From the NCBI GenBank assembly GCA_021771915.1, contig JAETNY010000006.1:166391-230390 (forward strand): a DNA stretch of 64,000 bases, given 5' to 3'. The notes beneath the pieces were generated by a model. It saw only the letters and a program-made list of their open reading frames with translations. It was not told the DNA's origin and searched no databases. Below are positions 42,425 through 52,845 of the stretch, piece by piece. The DNA comes from Bacillota bacterium. GTDB taxonomy: Bacteria; Bacillota; Dehalobacteriia; UBA4068; UBA4997. Within the stretch, counting starts at the first letter, position 1; every line of letters starts with the position of its first letter. A program made the translations under genes and the position numbers.

Positions 42425-42778
42425 TTATTTATGCCTTACAATACAATCAATAATTTTTTCCTGAACCGGCAAAAGTTTAGTCATCAAAGCCTTGGCCGGC
42501 GCAGGATTTCCATCGCGCAACATACCCAAAATCTCATTATACATTTCAAAAAGCGGTGTGATAGAAAGATTGCCGGTTGTACCTTTCAGAGTATGAACCT
42601 GCTTGGTTAAGCCATCATAATCAGCAGCATCAAAATCAGCCAACTCAATCGGTTTCTGCTTAACGGCATCAACAAACATATCCAACATCATCACATATAA
42701 GTCCTTATCACCAATAACCCGGTCCAGCCCCTCCTGCACATTAACGCCCATCGTTTCTAATTCTTCCAAAAGTTCCAT
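42425..42778 (-). CDS. Hpt phosphotransfer protein
   Basis: A 117-residue four-helix Hpt domain with the phospho-accepting His in VHTLKGTTGNL (about residue 62). It would carry phosphate from the hybrid kinase upstream (48 bp away) to the two separate receiver proteins downstream. Genetic order matches signal order. Confidence 0.9.
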   Translation of the reverse strand: MELLEELETMGVNVQEGLDRVIGDKDLYVMMLDMFVDAVKQKPIELADFDAADYDGLTKQVHTLKGTTGNLSITPLFEMYNEILGMLRDGNPAPAKALMTKLLPVQEKIIDCIVRHK

Positions 42779-42826
42779 AAAACAATCTTCCCTTCATTTT
42801 CAAGTTTTTAAGCTTGTTTTTCCGCT

Positions 42827-45814
42827 TTAATTCTCCGAATTATCACTTTTTGACTGAAACACTTCACGCATAGTATTTTCCAGATTTTCCAAAATAATCG
42901 GTTTCGCCACATGCGCGTCCATACCAGCCTCCAACGCTGCGCGTACATCATCAGCAAAAGCATTGGCCGTCATAGCCACAATCGGTATAGATTTGGCCTG
43001 TGGGTGCTGGCTGGCTCTAATCGCTCTCGTTGCCTCATAACCGTCCATAACTGGCATCTGTACGTCCATCAAAATTATATCAAAATCACCCTGATGTGAT
43101 TTGGTAAAGGTATCAACTGCCTCCTGACCATTTTCCGCAATCTCACATGTCGCGCCGCGGCTGGTCATAATCTTAACCAAAATCATACGGTTAACTTCAA
43201 TATCTTCAACAATCAAAATATGCTTATCCTTAATAACATCGCTTTCCGGCGCTTTTTTCTTAGATTTATTAACGCCCATAACCCTGCTCACAGCTTCCTT
43301 AAAATTGGAAACAAAGAACGGCTTCTGTAAAAAGTGGTCAATACCAATATCCATCGCCTGCGTCCCAATATCTTCCCAATCATACGCAGTCAGCAACATA
43401 ATCGGAATTTCATGGGTTTTATCCTGACGAATTCGCCGAGCCGTTTCCATACCGTCCATATCCGGCATATACCAATCCAGCAAAATCAAGTCATAAGGCT
43501 TTTGATGCTTCGGTGCGCTGGCAATCTTCTCCAAAGCCTCCTCGCCGGAAGTTACATATTCAACTTCCACGCCTGTTTCTGACATGGCCTTAACCACATT
43601 GCTGCAAATATCGGAGTCATCATCAACAACCAACATTTTATGCAGCCCGGTTTTGTCCCAGAATTTTTGTTCCGGTTCGTCCTTTTTTTCCTCCTGAATG
43701 CGCAGTTCCAACTCCACCGTAAAGACCGAACCCTTACCCAACTCACTTTCCACATTAATTGAACCGCCCATCAACTCAACCAGACTTTTGGTGATGGCCA
43801 TACCCAAACCAGTACCCTGAATTTTATTAGTTGTAGTGTTCTGCTCACGTGTAAATGGGTCAAACATAATCTCCAGATATTCCGGCGACATACCTTGACC
43901 GTTATCCTGAACTTCAATTTGAATACGGCTGTAACTTTTCAAAATCTGCGGCAACTCGCGCACGCTCATTACAATCCGGCCGCCGTTTGGCGTATATTTC
44001 ACCGCATTAGAAAGAATATTAATCATAATCTGATTTATGCGCATCTTATCACCCAATAAACGCTCATGCGTGAAAGATGAAGCAAAAATCTGGAAATCCT
44101 GGTCTTTGGCTTTAGCCTGCGGCCGGATAATAGTATTCAATTCATCAATAATATCAGCCAAATTCAACTCTGAAATATTCAGTGCCGTTGTGCCGCTTTC
44201 AATCTTATTCATATCCAAAACATCGTTAATCAAACCAAGCAAATGCTTGCTGGCCGAATCAATCCGCTGCGTATATTCCAAAACTCTGTCCGGGTCGTCC
44301 GCTTCATCACGCAGCAAAGCCACCAGACCAACAATCGCATTCATTGGCGTACGTATATCATGGCTGACGCTGCTCAAAAAGCTGCTCTTGGCCTTGCTGG
44401 CCAGACGCGCTGCATCTAAAGCTGCGCGTAAGGTATTTTGAACCTCCCGTTCACGCGTTCTGTTGGCAATATAAACGATGATTTTCTTTTCGTTTTGAAC
44501 CTCCACACAGGAAACCATTTCCAGGAAAAACTTTTCTTTGCCCTGTTTTTTATTAAAACGCATTGTTTCCAGAGAATCTATCGTTTGGTTAGGTTGCAGA
44601 TTATCCAAATCTGCATATTCAAATTTGCGGCCATCACAATATTCCGCACGCCCCAAAATCGACAAATCTTCACGCACATCAGCCATAGTGCAACCTAAAA
44701 TCCGTTCAATATTAGGACTGATAAATTCAACCTTATAACCATTATCTTTGCTTAAAATAAGGTAAACATTATCCGTATTTTTGGACAAATAAGAAAAAAA
44801 TACGTTAAACATCTGCTCCTGATAAGCAATTTCCTTATTCTTAGCCTGAAGATTTTTCTGTACACGCGTAGCCAGCCAAACGATTGTTAAAATAACAGCC
44901 ATTGCAACCAGCAAAACAATAAACAAAACCTGAGAATTAAAAATTATCTGTTCTGTTTCCGCCATAATTGCTGATTTCGGCACAATAGAAATTAAATACC
45001 AATCAGGTACCTCTGTAACCGGCACAAAACTATAAATAAAGATATCCTTTTCGCCATGGAATTGGAATATACCACTCTCATTATTAGCCAACGCCTGCCG
45101 AAAATCCTGAATATGTTCTTCGCTATCATGCGAAAAATCCACAATATCGAAAATGTTAGTAAAATTACTTTCACCATAAAACTCAGTATTACTATTTAAA
45201 GAGCGCATTAGAATTTCGCCGGTGTTCGTCACAACATATGAAAAACCCTGACCATCATAAAATGAAAGCGAAAACTCATCGCAAACCTGCGCATTGTTAT
45301 AACTTTTTTGAAAAAGTCCCTCCACGCCGTCCGCAAAAACAAAACGCTCATAATAACCAAACATATTTGTACCGGTATACAAGCCCTGATAGGAATTACG
45401 CACACCTCGCCCGGACAATCTCTGGTAGTCCCAAAGCTGGTCAGCTGTCATACGATATGTTTTATCAGTTTTGTTATTATAAAAATTACCGTTTTGCAAA
45501 TTAATAATTGAATAAATAGAATCCACATCACTGAATGCAGTTAATTTATCATGAATTTCCGCCACATCATTAGACTCGGTCTGCGAGAAATAATTCGCAA
45601 AACTATGCATTCTGACCATATCCCTATACAGAAAACTGTCAAAAGCCTCTTCCTGCTGCTGTGTAACTGTCATAACATTGCCGATAGACTGCTCCACCAG
45701 ACTATTCTGAACTGAAGCCAGATAAAAATGACAGCCCCATAACACAACGATTACGCAAAAAGCAATCAAAATCATCGGCATAAGCTTCTGAATTTTCGTT
45801 TCATTCTCTTTCAA
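42827..45814 (-). CDS. Hybrid sensor histidine kinase with two receiver domains
   Basis: A 995-residue kinase. Membrane segments at about 12-32 and 296-318 enclose a large outer Cache-type sensor domain. Inside follow a PAS region (about 340-460), HisKA with His in SVSHDIRTPMNAIVGL, an ATPase domain (DNGQGMSPE, GTGLGMAITKSL) and two receivers (LLDWYMPDMDG and LMDVQMPVMDG). The start is a TTG with GAGGGCG upstream. With Hpt and the two regulators downstream it forms a complete phosphorelay that likely ends in c-di-GMP control. Confidence 0.92.
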   Translation of the reverse strand: MKENETKIQKLMPMILIAFCVIVVLWGCHFYLASVQNSLVEQSIGNVMTVTQQQEEAFDSFLYRDMVRMHSFANYFSQTESNDVAEIHDKLTAFSDVDSIYSIINLQNGNFYNNKTDKTYRMTADQLWDYQRLSGRGVRNSYQGLYTGTNMFGYYERFVFADGVEGLFQKSYNNAQVCDEFSLSFYDGQGFSYVVTNTGEILMRSLNSNTEFYGESNFTNIFDIVDFSHDSEEHIQDFRQALANNESGIFQFHGEKDIFIYSFVPVTEVPDWYLISIVPKSAIMAETEQIIFNSQVLFIVLLVAMAVILTIVWLATRVQKNLQAKNKEIAYQEQMFNVFFSYLSKNTDNVYLILSKDNGYKVEFISPNIERILGCTMADVREDLSILGRAEYCDGRKFEYADLDNLQPNQTIDSLETMRFNKKQGKEKFFLEMVSCVEVQNEKKIIVYIANRTREREVQNTLRAALDAARLASKAKSSFLSSVSHDIRTPMNAIVGLVALLRDEADDPDRVLEYTQRIDSASKHLLGLINDVLDMNKIESGTTALNISELNLADIIDELNTIIRPQAKAKDQDFQIFASSFTHERLLGDKMRINQIMINILSNAVKYTPNGGRIVMSVRELPQILKSYSRIQIEVQDNGQGMSPEYLEIMFDPFTREQNTTTNKIQGTGLGMAITKSLVELMGGSINVESELGKGSVFTVELELRIQEEKKDEPEQKFWDKTGLHKMLVVDDDSDICSNVVKAMSETGVEVEYVTSGEEALEKIASAPKHQKPYDLILLDWYMPDMDGMETARRIRQDKTHEIPIMLLTAYDWEDIGTQAMDIGIDHFLQKPFFVSNFKEAVSRVMGVNKSKKKAPESDVIKDKHILIVEDIEVNRMILVKIMTSRGATCEIAENGQEAVDTFTKSHQGDFDIILMDVQMPVMDGYEATRAIRASQHPQAKSIPIVAMTANAFADDVRAALEAGMDAHVAKPIILENLENTMREVFQSKSDNSEN

Positions 45815-45998
45815 AACTGTTCGCCCTCAATATCATTATATTTACAGTTTTCAAAAGGTTCTGCATAACCCGGATATTTTTGCCAAAAGTTTTGATAATG
45901 GCAAAAAAATGAGATAAAGCAGTTATCTGTTTCACATTCCTCAAAACAACTATAAACAAAAGCAAGAAACTTATGATAAAAACTCTTTCCCTATTTAT

Positions 45999-46027
45999 AT
46001 TATATTCTCATAGCCGTCTAAATGCAA
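45999..46027 (-). promoter_or_regulatory. Promoter of the phosphorelay operon
   Basis: TTGCAT (46022-46027), 17 bp, TATAAT (45999-46004), giving a leader of about 175 bases. The leader holds an inverted repeat (GCCA..TGGC with A/T runs, 45879-45910). Apart from these the 45815-46125 gap shows nothing. Confidence 0.65.
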
Positions 46028-46126
46028 CTCTTTTTTGTATTTTTATAGCGAATTTTTGCACTGACTTATCACAAAAAAATTAAAAACCGTAACATACTTA
46101 TATTACCTTATCCTGAAATACAAGAA

Positions 46127-46154
46127 AGCTAACTGCCTGAAATCACAGTTAGCT
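46127..46154 (-). terminator. Terminator at the end of the polysaccharide operon
   Basis: A perfect 9-bp stem AGCTAACTG / CAGTTAGCT with a 10-base loop, T-rich after it on the minus strand, 48 bp past the rmlB stop. Confidence 0.7.
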
Positions 46155-46201
46155 CTTTGATTAATATTATCTTAAATATCAGGCAGAAGTAAAACGCTGC
46201 T

Positions 46202-47260
46202 TCAAACCTGCCTGTCATACATCAATTCATAATATAGCAAATAGTCACCAGAAGTAACATTCACCACCCAGTCCGGATTTTGCAGATACCATTCAATCGT
46301 TTCTCCTATACCGCGCTCAAAAGTATATTCCGGCCGCCAAGCCAACTCCGTGGTAATCTTGCTGTTATCTATGGCATATCTGCGGTCATGCCCCGGCCTG
46401 TCCTTCACATACTCAATCAAACTCTCCGGCTTTCCCAGATGCTTTAGTATAAGCTTAACAATCTCAATATTAGCCCTCTCATTGTTGCCGCCAACATTGT
46501 AAACCTCGCCAATCCTGCCCTTCTGCAAAACTCTCCAAATAGCAGCACAATGGTCCTTAACATGCAGCCAGTCCCGAACCTGCATACCATCGCCATACAC
46601 CGGCAAAGCCTTGTCCTGCTGCGCATTATGTATCATCAGAGGAATTAACTTCTCCGGAAACTGATACGGCCCATAGTTATTGGAACATCTGGTAATATTC
46701 ACCGGCAAGCCAAATGTGTTGTGATACGCCCGAACCACCATATCCGCGCTGGCCTTGGAGGCGGAATAAGGACTATTCGGCGCCAGCGGCGTGCTTTCAG
46801 TAAACATACCCTCCTTTCCCAACGCCCCATAAACCTCATCAGTGGATACCTGCAAAAAGCGCACATTTTCTTTATATTCCTGACTGTATTTATTATCCGG
46901 CTCAATCTTCCAACTATCCTTTGCCACATCTAAAAGCGCCTGTGTTCCTAACACATTAGTGCTCAAAAAAATTTCCGGCTCGGTAATACTGCGGTCAACA
47001 TGACTTTCCGCTGCAAAATGCACCACGGTATCAATCTCATATTCTACAAACAGCTGCTTCAGCAAATCCCTGTCCCGAATATCTCCGCGCACAAAGTGGT
47101 AACGCTCATCATTCTCACAGCCCTTGAGGTTTGCCAGATTACCGGCATAAGTTAACAAGTCCAGATTGAACACTCTGACACAGTCAGAGTGCTCCAGTAT
47201 ATACTGGACAAAATTGCTGCCTATAAACCCAGCCCCACCGGTTACTAATATGTTTTTCAT
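46202..47260 (-). CDS. rmlB: dTDP-glucose 4,6-dehydratase
   Basis: RmlB converts dTDP-glucose to dTDP-4-keto-6-deoxyglucose with bound NAD. The Rossmann motif [12 protein letters not shown] (about 7-18), the STDEVYG catalytic region, YSASKA and [11 protein letters not shown] are all visible, and 352 residues is normal. It overlaps rmlA by 4 bp. No rmlC or rmlD is seen, so the keto sugar feeds another route (2,3-dehydratase, WecE) in the same operon rather than rhamnose, unless those genes are elsewhere. Confidence 0.95.
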   Translation of the reverse strand: MKNILVTGGAGFIGSNFVQYILEHSDCVRVFNLDLLTYAGNLANLKGCENDERYHFVRGDIRDRDLLKQLFVEYEIDTVVHFAAESHVDRSITEPEIFLSTNVLGTQALLDVAKDSWKIEPDNKYSQEYKENVRFLQVSTDEVYGALGKEGMFTESTPLAPNSPYSASKASADMVVRAYHNTFGLPVNITRCSNNYGPYQFPEKLIPLMIHNAQQDKALPVYGDGMQVRDWLHVKDHCAAIWRVLQKGRIGEVYNVGGNNERANIEIVKLILKHLGKPESLIEYVKDRPGHDRRYAIDNSKITTELAWRPEYTFERGIGETIEWYLQNPDWVVNVTSGDYLLYYELMYDRQV

Positions 47261-48129
47261 CTTTTCTCCTCCGCTACCACTTTCAAATACTGGCCATATT
47301 CCGTTTTCAGCATTGGCTCTGCCAATCTTAATAATTGTTCTCTGTCGATGAAGCCGCGCCTGTAAGCAATCTCTTCAATACAGGAAACATACAGCCCCTG
47401 ACGCTTCTGGATAATATTCACAAATGTGGAAGCCTCCTGCAAACCATCATAGGTGCCAGTATCCAGCCAGGCCATACCACGCAGAAACTTTACTACTTTC
47501 AGCTGACCTCTGCGCAGATACTCATTGTTAACAGCAGTTATCTCCAATTCCCCTCTGGCTGATGGTTTAATATTTTTGGCAATCTCTACAACCTGATTAT
47601 CATAAAAATACAGACCCGGCACAGCATAGTTAGATTTAGGCTTGGCTGGTTTTTCCTCCAAAGACAGCACCTTGCCGCTTTCGTCAAACTCCACCACGCC
47701 AAAACTGCTGGGATTATGTACCGGATAACCAAACACAACCGCCCCTTTATCCAATTTGGCTGCTTCTGCTAAAGTGCTAGAGAAATTTGCGCCATAGAAT
47801 ATATTATCCCCTAATACTAAAGCAACCTTATCCTGGCCTATAAATTCTTCGCCAATAATGAATGCTTCAGCCAGACCGTTTGGAGCCTGCTGAACTGCAT
47901 ATTCAAAGCGCATTCCCAGCTGTGCGCCGTCACCTAATATCCGCTCAAACACACCAATATCCGTTGGTGTAGATATAACAAGCACCTCACGAATACCGGC
48001 CAACATCAAGGTAGATAATGGGTAATATATCATGGGCTTATCGTAAACTGCCAACGCCTGCTTGGATACGCCCTTAGTTATGGGATATAATCTTGTCCCA
48101 CTGCCGCCGGCTAAAATTATGCCTTTCAT
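47257..48129 (-). CDS. rmlA: Glucose-1-phosphate thymidylyltransferase
   Basis: RmlA joins dTTP and glucose-1-phosphate to make dTDP-glucose. It has the nucleotide loop [28 protein letters not shown] and [11 protein letters not shown] motifs; the 290-residue length is typical. It is followed by rmlB (4-bp overlap) and preceded by the lipoyl-related genes 58 bp upstream, on the same strand. Confidence 0.95.
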   Translation of the reverse strand: MKGIILAGGSGTRLYPITKGVSKQALAVYDKPMIYYPLSTLMLAGIREVLVISTPTDIGVFERILGDGAQLGMRFEYAVQQAPNGLAEAFIIGEEFIGQDKVALVLGDNIFYGANFSSTLAEAAKLDKGAVVFGYPVHNPSSFGVVEFDESGKVLSLEEKPAKPKSNYAVPGLYFYDNQVVEIAKNIKPSARGELEITAVNNEYLRRGQLKVVKFLRGMAWLDTGTYDGLQEASTFVNIIQKRQGLYVSCIEEIAYRRGFIDREQLLRLAEPMLKTEYGQYLKVVAEEKR

Positions 48130-48187
48130 AGTTCCTCCAAATTAAATTTCCTTAAAATATAAAACAAATATTTTTCTTAACTTTATA

Positions 48188-49558
48188 TCAAACCAGCACA
48201 GACAACGCCTCATAAATACCCTCACTATGCGTGGGGTGTGCGCGCATACCTTTTATTAACTGTTCAGCAGTCCAACCGTTTGCAACAGCATTAACAAACT
48301 CGCCTATCATATCAGAAGCGTCTGCACACATTATCTGCGCGCCTAAAATTTTGCCGCTGTCTGCCAAGGCAATAACCTTTATTAACTCACGTTCTCTCTC
48401 CTCAATTACTGATTTGGCATTGGCATGCATTACATATTTTCCAACATTAAATGCCAGCCCCTTTTCTCTGGCCTGCGCTTCTGTCAGACCAACAGAGGCA
48501 ATTTGCGGCTCTGTATATACGCAGGCAGGAATAACCGAAAAATCAACAGAAGGCTGTAAGCCCACAATCTGCTCAACAACAGCAAGAGCCTGAGCCATAG
48601 CCGCATGCGCTAACTGTGAACCTGGCAACAAGTCCCCAATAGCATAAACACCCGGCAAATTGGTTGCAAAATCAGAACCAACATCAATATAATTGCCATT
48701 CATTTGCAGCAAAACATCATCAGCACAAAGCCCTTCTATGTTAGGTTCACGTCCAACTGCACACAACACATATTGAGCAGTGGTATCCGCAAATAAATCT
48801 TTCTCCGAATAATGGCAAACCAGATTATCCGCATCTTGCGCTACGGATTGCATTCTGGCGTTAGTATGTATATCCACACCACGTTTTTTCAATATCATTT
48901 TCAGATTTTGTGCAATTTCTTTATCCAATGCCGGCAGCAACTGCGGCGCAGCTTCAATTATCGTTACCCGGCTTCCCAAAGCGGCAAACACTTCGGCAAA
49001 TTCCACACCAACCGCACCGCCGCCAATTATAACCAAACTTTGGGGCAATTCCCTCAAGGCCAGCAAATCATCACTGTTCAGAACTCCCGGCAAATCAATA
49101 CCAGATACAGACAAAACTTTCGGCTGCGAACCAGCAGCTAAAATGACCTTCTCAGCCTGTAAAATACACTTGCCCTCAACCAAATCCACACTGACCCTAT
49201 TTTCTGACATCAACTGGCCATGACCCTGAAACAATTTAACGCCATTGGCCTGTAAAAGCTGCTGCACTCCAGCAGACAGTTTCTGCACCACGTTCTGACG
49301 ATAAGCTAACATCTGCGCATAATCAAATCGTAAATTATCAACTGTGATACCCAAACATTCACTGTATTTAATCTGACGATACAGAGCAGCCGTGTGCAGC
49401 ATAGCCTTAGTTGGTATACAACCGCGATTAAGACAGGTGCCGCCAAGCTGCCTGCTTTCAACCAAAGCCACGCTCAGGCCAAGCCGGGCCGCTTTAATTG
49501 CAGACGTATAGCCGCCCGGACCGCCGCCAATCACAATCAGGTTAAATTTATCTGTCAT
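48188..49558 (-). CDS. lpdA: Dihydrolipoyl dehydrogenase
   Basis: A flavoprotein that reoxidises dihydrolipoyl groups with NAD. It has the FAD loop IGGGPGGYTSAIKAA, the redox-active pair in GGTCLNRGCIPTK, the NAD loop IGGGAVGVEFAEV and the C-terminal His-Glu in AHPTHSEGI. The ATG at 49558 is one base after the lplA stop. With lplA and gcvH it forms a small lipoyl unit, but no gcvT, gcvP or 2-oxoacid dehydrogenase gene is in the window; the neighbour is a radical dehydratase-like system. Confidence 0.94.
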   Translation of the reverse strand: MTDKFNLIVIGGGPGGYTSAIKAARLGLSVALVESRQLGGTCLNRGCIPTKAMLHTAALYRQIKYSECLGITVDNLRFDYAQMLAYRQNVVQKLSAGVQQLLQANGVKLFQGHGQLMSENRVSVDLVEGKCILQAEKVILAAGSQPKVLSVSGIDLPGVLNSDDLLALRELPQSLVIIGGGAVGVEFAEVFAALGSRVTIIEAAPQLLPALDKEIAQNLKMILKKRGVDIHTNARMQSVAQDADNLVCHYSEKDLFADTTAQYVLCAVGREPNIEGLCADDVLLQMNGNYIDVGSDFATNLPGVYAIGDLLPGSQLAHAAMAQALAVVEQIVGLQPSVDFSVIPACVYTEPQIASVGLTEAQAREKGLAFNVGKYVMHANAKSVIEERERELIKVIALADSGKILGAQIMCADASDMIGEFVNAVANGWTAEQLIKGMRAHPTHSEGIYEALSVLV

Positions 49559-49559
49559 T

Positions 49560-50552
49560 TCAAATCTCCACCCCTTGTAACCAACACAGTAACTCATCAC
49601 GCATAACCAATTCTTCTTTCAATGCAGCACATTGCCGCAAAGCATTACAAATATCATCATTGGTATAACAAACACCATACAATTTCTGAGCAAACCCGGA
49701 TATCAATCCTGTATACAAAGCATCTGAATAAACCATAGCATTTCTTATGCGGCCTGACTTTATCTGCAGCCGCAAACAAAAATTTCCCCAGCTAAAACGC
49801 CGGCTCAACTCTTGCTGAAATCTGATTTTACGGCCAAAACGCCATTGCCATGAAGAAAAAAATTCTTCCCTTTCTGCCAATTCCGGCTCATCTTCAGGCA
49901 GGCAAATCAACTGCATTTGCATATCATATACCTGTTCAAATGCTGAACGCAAGGCTGATTTTAATCGGCATATCGTTAAATCCGGCTGCAACTCCTGCAA
50001 ATTCATAACCCTGGCCTGCACTGAAGCAACACCATTAGACTCCAGCTTGACCAAATCAACATTCAGGCAGGCCGTTAATTTTTCAACATCAACATTTAAC
50101 AGCAAAGTGCCATGCTGACAACAAAAGCCATTATACTCAAAAAATGCTGTACCAGAAATTTTTCTTCCGTTACACAAAATATCATTACGCCCGGAAAATT
50201 CCACACTTAAACCTAAACTGTCCAGCGCCGCATAAATTATATTCAGCTGTTTTTGTACATCATAATTACCTTTAGCAGCAATAAAGCTGTAATTCAGATT
50301 GCCCAAATCATGATATACCGCGCCGCCACCGGAAAGCCGCCGGGCCAAACAACCGCCTGCCGCTTCCAGGCTTTGCAAACAACATTCCTGCCAGGCGTTT
50401 TGGTTTCGGCCAATCACCACAGTTTTATCATTCTGCCAAAGATAAAGGATAATTTCAGTTTCATCACAATGCCGCAGCAAATAGTATTCCAAAGCCAGAT
50501 TTTTATAAGGATTATAAACAGAACTTTCAATATAAGATATTCTTTTTAACAT
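49560..50552 (-). CDS. lplA: Lipoate-protein ligase
   Basis: LplA attaches free lipoate, via lipoyl-AMP, to a lysine on carrier domains. The signature RRLSGGGAVYHDLGNLNYSF is present near residue 75, with a binding motif NGRKISGTAFF further on. The 330-residue protein has the usual C-terminal accessory domain. It overlaps the gcvH stop by one base, so the ligase probably serves that GcvH-like protein. Confidence 0.92.
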   Translation of the reverse strand: MLKRISYIESSVYNPYKNLALEYYLLRHCDETEIILYLWQNDKTVVIGRNQNAWQECCLQSLEAAGGCLARRLSGGGAVYHDLGNLNYSFIAAKGNYDVQKQLNIIYAALDSLGLSVEFSGRNDILCNGRKISGTAFFEYNGFCCQHGTLLLNVDVEKLTACLNVDLVKLESNGVASVQARVMNLQELQPDLTICRLKSALRSAFEQVYDMQMQLICLPEDEPELAEREEFFSSWQWRFGRKIRFQQELSRRFSWGNFCLRLQIKSGRIRNAMVYSDALYTGLISGFAQKLYGVCYTNDDICNALRQCAALKEELVMRDELLCWLQGVEI

Positions 50553-50932
50553 TATTCAGTTAAATCATCAACCAGCTTCTGATACTCCTCTGCTGAAAAT
50601 AATTCAACACTGGCGGATACCTCCTGCACCTTAATTAACCAGGCCTCATAAGGCGATTCATTGATTTGTTCCGGCATATCCAAAACTGCTTCATTTACCT
50701 CACAGACCACACCGCTCAATGGCGAGGTAACATCAGCCACCACCTTGGTTGACTCCACATCACCCAAAGCCTGTCCGGCTGTCACTTCTTCACCAACTTC
50801 CGGCAGATTAACAAATACCAGACCACCCAATTCTGCCTGGGCATAATCAGTAATACCAACAGCATAAACACCATTTGTATCTTTTACCCATTGATGTGTG
50901 CACGAATATCTATAATTATCTCTGATTTCCAT
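50552..50932 (-). CDS. gcvH: GcvH-like lipoyl carrier protein
   Basis: A 126-residue lipoyl-domain protein of the glycine cleavage H family. The lipoyl lysine is K63 in GDVESTKVVADV, and the start (YRYSCTHQWVKD) and GITDYAQ match GcvH. In glycine cleavage it carries the aminomethyl group between P, T and L proteins. No gcvT or gcvP is nearby, while dehydratase-like genes are 12 bp away. It may supply the normal glycine system or act as a dithiol electron or acyl carrier here. Confidence 0.9.
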   Translation of the reverse strand: MEIRDNYRYSCTHQWVKDTNGVYAVGITDYAQAELGGLVFVNLPEVGEEVTAGQALGDVESTKVVADVTSPLSGVVCEVNEAVLDMPEQINESPYEAWLIKVQEVSASVELFSAEEYQKLVDDLTE

Positions 50933-50944
50933 ATAAACTCCCCC

Positions 50945-51694
50945 CTATTCATGAACCTGCAACGCCGAAAGCGCACAACCAATCGCTGAAAGATAAGCGC
51001 CGTTTTTCGGCAATAAAATTGACCTTTGTAAAATCGACGCAGCAAATTCCGCAATGCCCTCAACAGCCGTCAAACCGCCGGAAAGTAATACCTCCGGACA
51101 ATCCTGCTTATTCAGCAAAGTTTTGGCCTGCGTCATAATATGAGCCAATACAGACCGAGCAATATCCCCACTCTCTGCCCCGGCAGCAATTAACCCCACA
51201 ATCTCACTCTGAGCGAATACTGCACAGACAGAGGATAATTTTATCTCTCGTTGCGCCGCTTTATGCAAATCTATATCTTCAAAATCTATTTGCAGCATAT
51301 TCAATACATTTTTTAGAAACATGCCACAGCCGGCTGCACATTTCTCATTAACAAAAAATGATTTCAATTTGCCATCCTGCTGCCTGATTAATTTTGTATC
51401 CTGACCGCCAATATCCAAAACATATTCAGCCTGTGGACATTGATAAGCAGCCCCGGCCGCCAATGCCGTTAATTCTGTAATACTGTGATTATATGAAATA
51501 TTTTTTCGCCCGTAACCACAGGTTACAATTTTACAATCCGGATACTCCGCATAAAACAAGGGCAACTTATTTTCAAAAAAGGCCTGTTGTCGAACCGGCG
51601 TCTGCTCCATAAAAAGTTTTATTATCCGGCCTTTCGCATTCAGTACACAATACTTGGTAAAAGTGGAACCAACATCAATACCTATACCGTACAT
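50945..51694 (-). CDS. 2-hydroxyacyl-CoA dehydratase activator (HgdC/BadF family)
   Basis: A 249-residue ATPase of the ASKHA fold that binds one [4Fe-4S] cluster at the dimer interface and injects an electron into its partner while hydrolysing ATP. The phosphate loop is GIDVGSTFTK (4-13), DIGGQDTK is at 94-101, and the cluster cysteines match C119 (NEKCAAGCG) and C157 (SSVCAVFAQSE). It overlaps the partner gene by 13 bp. Confidence 0.93.
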   Translation of the reverse strand: MYGIGIDVGSTFTKYCVLNAKGRIIKLFMEQTPVRQQAFFENKLPLFYAEYPDCKIVTCGYGRKNISYNHSITELTALAAGAAYQCPQAEYVLDIGGQDTKLIRQQDGKLKSFFVNEKCAAGCGMFLKNVLNMLQIDFEDIDLHKAAQREIKLSSVCAVFAQSEIVGLIAAGAESGDIARSVLAHIMTQAKTLLNKQDCPEVLLSGGLTAVEGIAEFAASILQRSILLPKNGAYLSAIGCALSALQVHE

Positions 51695-52830
51695 ATACTC
51701 TCCAACATAGTTTCTATCTGACGCCGGGCGCGTTCAATATCTAAAAACTCCCGGTCTATCATATCAATTTCCAGTTCCGCCTGTGGAATGTCAATCTGGC
51801 GAGCAGATACAAAATCGCACTTACAGCTTTTATTGTGAAGCGAAACAGCAGCCACCGCCCCTGACTCCTTAATACATTGCCACAAAAGAGCATTTTTGCT
51901 TTCCTGCCGCAAATTAAGAAAAGTATAATTATAGGCATTAAACATTTGCCGCTCCCAACTCTCACCGTCATAATCCAAATTCCACCAGCTTAAATAATTG
52001 GAACCACTAACCCGACAATCCTCCAACAATTCCGGCAAATAACGTTTGGCATGATACCAGAGTGGATAACCCAACCAAAACAGCGCCGGCTTACTTTTGT
52101 CCGCCTCTGGCGCAGCGACCAGTTCCGTAGCCATAGCCCTATATAAATCAGCCGTTTCCGGCTTGCAACGTGCCGTAATAAGATATGAAACCGCGTCAAA
52201 AAACAGAGTTGGCGCAATATCATGCTTAACAAGCAACTTGAGCAAACTTTCCCAGGCCTGAACGCTGGCCCTGCTGTTGACAATACATTTCTGCAATAAT
52301 GCATAATCCAGCCGGCTGCCGCTCAATGCTTCCATGCGCACAATCAAATCCTGGTGCTGCTTGGTTACATATTCATAAGCCTGTTCTGTTTCCATAACCT
52401 CACCAGGATAATCCAGAACAATCAGCGGCGCCTGATACCGTTGCGCCAAAATATTCCACCAGTTTGGTAATGTATTGCATTGATTGTTAGTAGCAATCAG
52501 AACATCAGGCTTTGGCGGCAATCCACGCGGAGCCGTTTCTAAAATCAAACTGCCCTCAAAACAACAGGAATATGAACAACAATCCAGACAAAGCGCATGC
52601 CTCTCGCTTTCCGCTAACAACTCCTGCTCTTTGCCGCTGGCCGCAATTACCGCCGCATAACTTTCCGGATATATATAACTGATATTAAGCGCTTCCAATA
52701 TCTCCACCGGTGTAAAGGCTGTCACCCAGGCCACTTTCCGCGACGGCGGCTTCCCTTTGGCATATTTGGAAAAGTCCTTATAATAATCGCGCATCAGCCT
52801 CGCCTGAAGTTGTATTGATGATTGAGCCAT
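51682..52830 (-). CDS. 2-hydroxyacyl-CoA dehydratase-like protein, large subunit
   Basis: A 382-residue member of the HgdB/FldB/BcrB family, which uses an iron-sulfur cluster to drive radical removal of water from 2-hydroxyacyl thioesters or related two-electron reductions. Cys-rich motifs include CLDCCSYSCC (81-90), NQCNT (C118) and HNKSCKCDF near residue 342. The number of Cys around 81-90 is higher than usual. Proteins with double-cubane clusters are in the same family, so a reductase role is also possible. The ATP-dependent activator overlaps downstream and a second subunit is 15 bp upstream. Confidence 0.85.
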   Translation of the reverse strand: MAQSSIQLQARLMRDYYKDFSKYAKGKPPSRKVAWVTAFTPVEILEALNISYIYPESYAAVIAASGKEQELLAESERHALCLDCCSYSCCFEGSLILETAPRGLPPKPDVLIATNNQCNTLPNWWNILAQRYQAPLIVLDYPGEVMETEQAYEYVTKQHQDLIVRMEALSGSRLDYALLQKCIVNSRASVQAWESLLKLLVKHDIAPTLFFDAVSYLITARCKPETADLYRAMATELVAAPEADKSKPALFWLGYPLWYHAKRYLPELLEDCRVSGSNYLSWWNLDYDGESWERQMFNAYNYTFLNLRQESKNALLWQCIKESGAVAAVSLHNKSCKCDFVSARQIDIPQAELEIDMIDREFLDIERARRQIETMLESICTV

Positions 52831-52845
52831 AATTATTCGCCCCCC

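Noticed and set aside
46202..48129. dTDP-rhamnose pathway
   Set aside because: Only rmlA and rmlB are present; rmlC and rmlD are absent, and the operon supplies a different route from the keto sugar.
48188..50932. A complete glycine cleavage system
   Set aside because: Only H and L type genes plus a ligase are present; gcvT and gcvP are not in the window, so the local role stays open.
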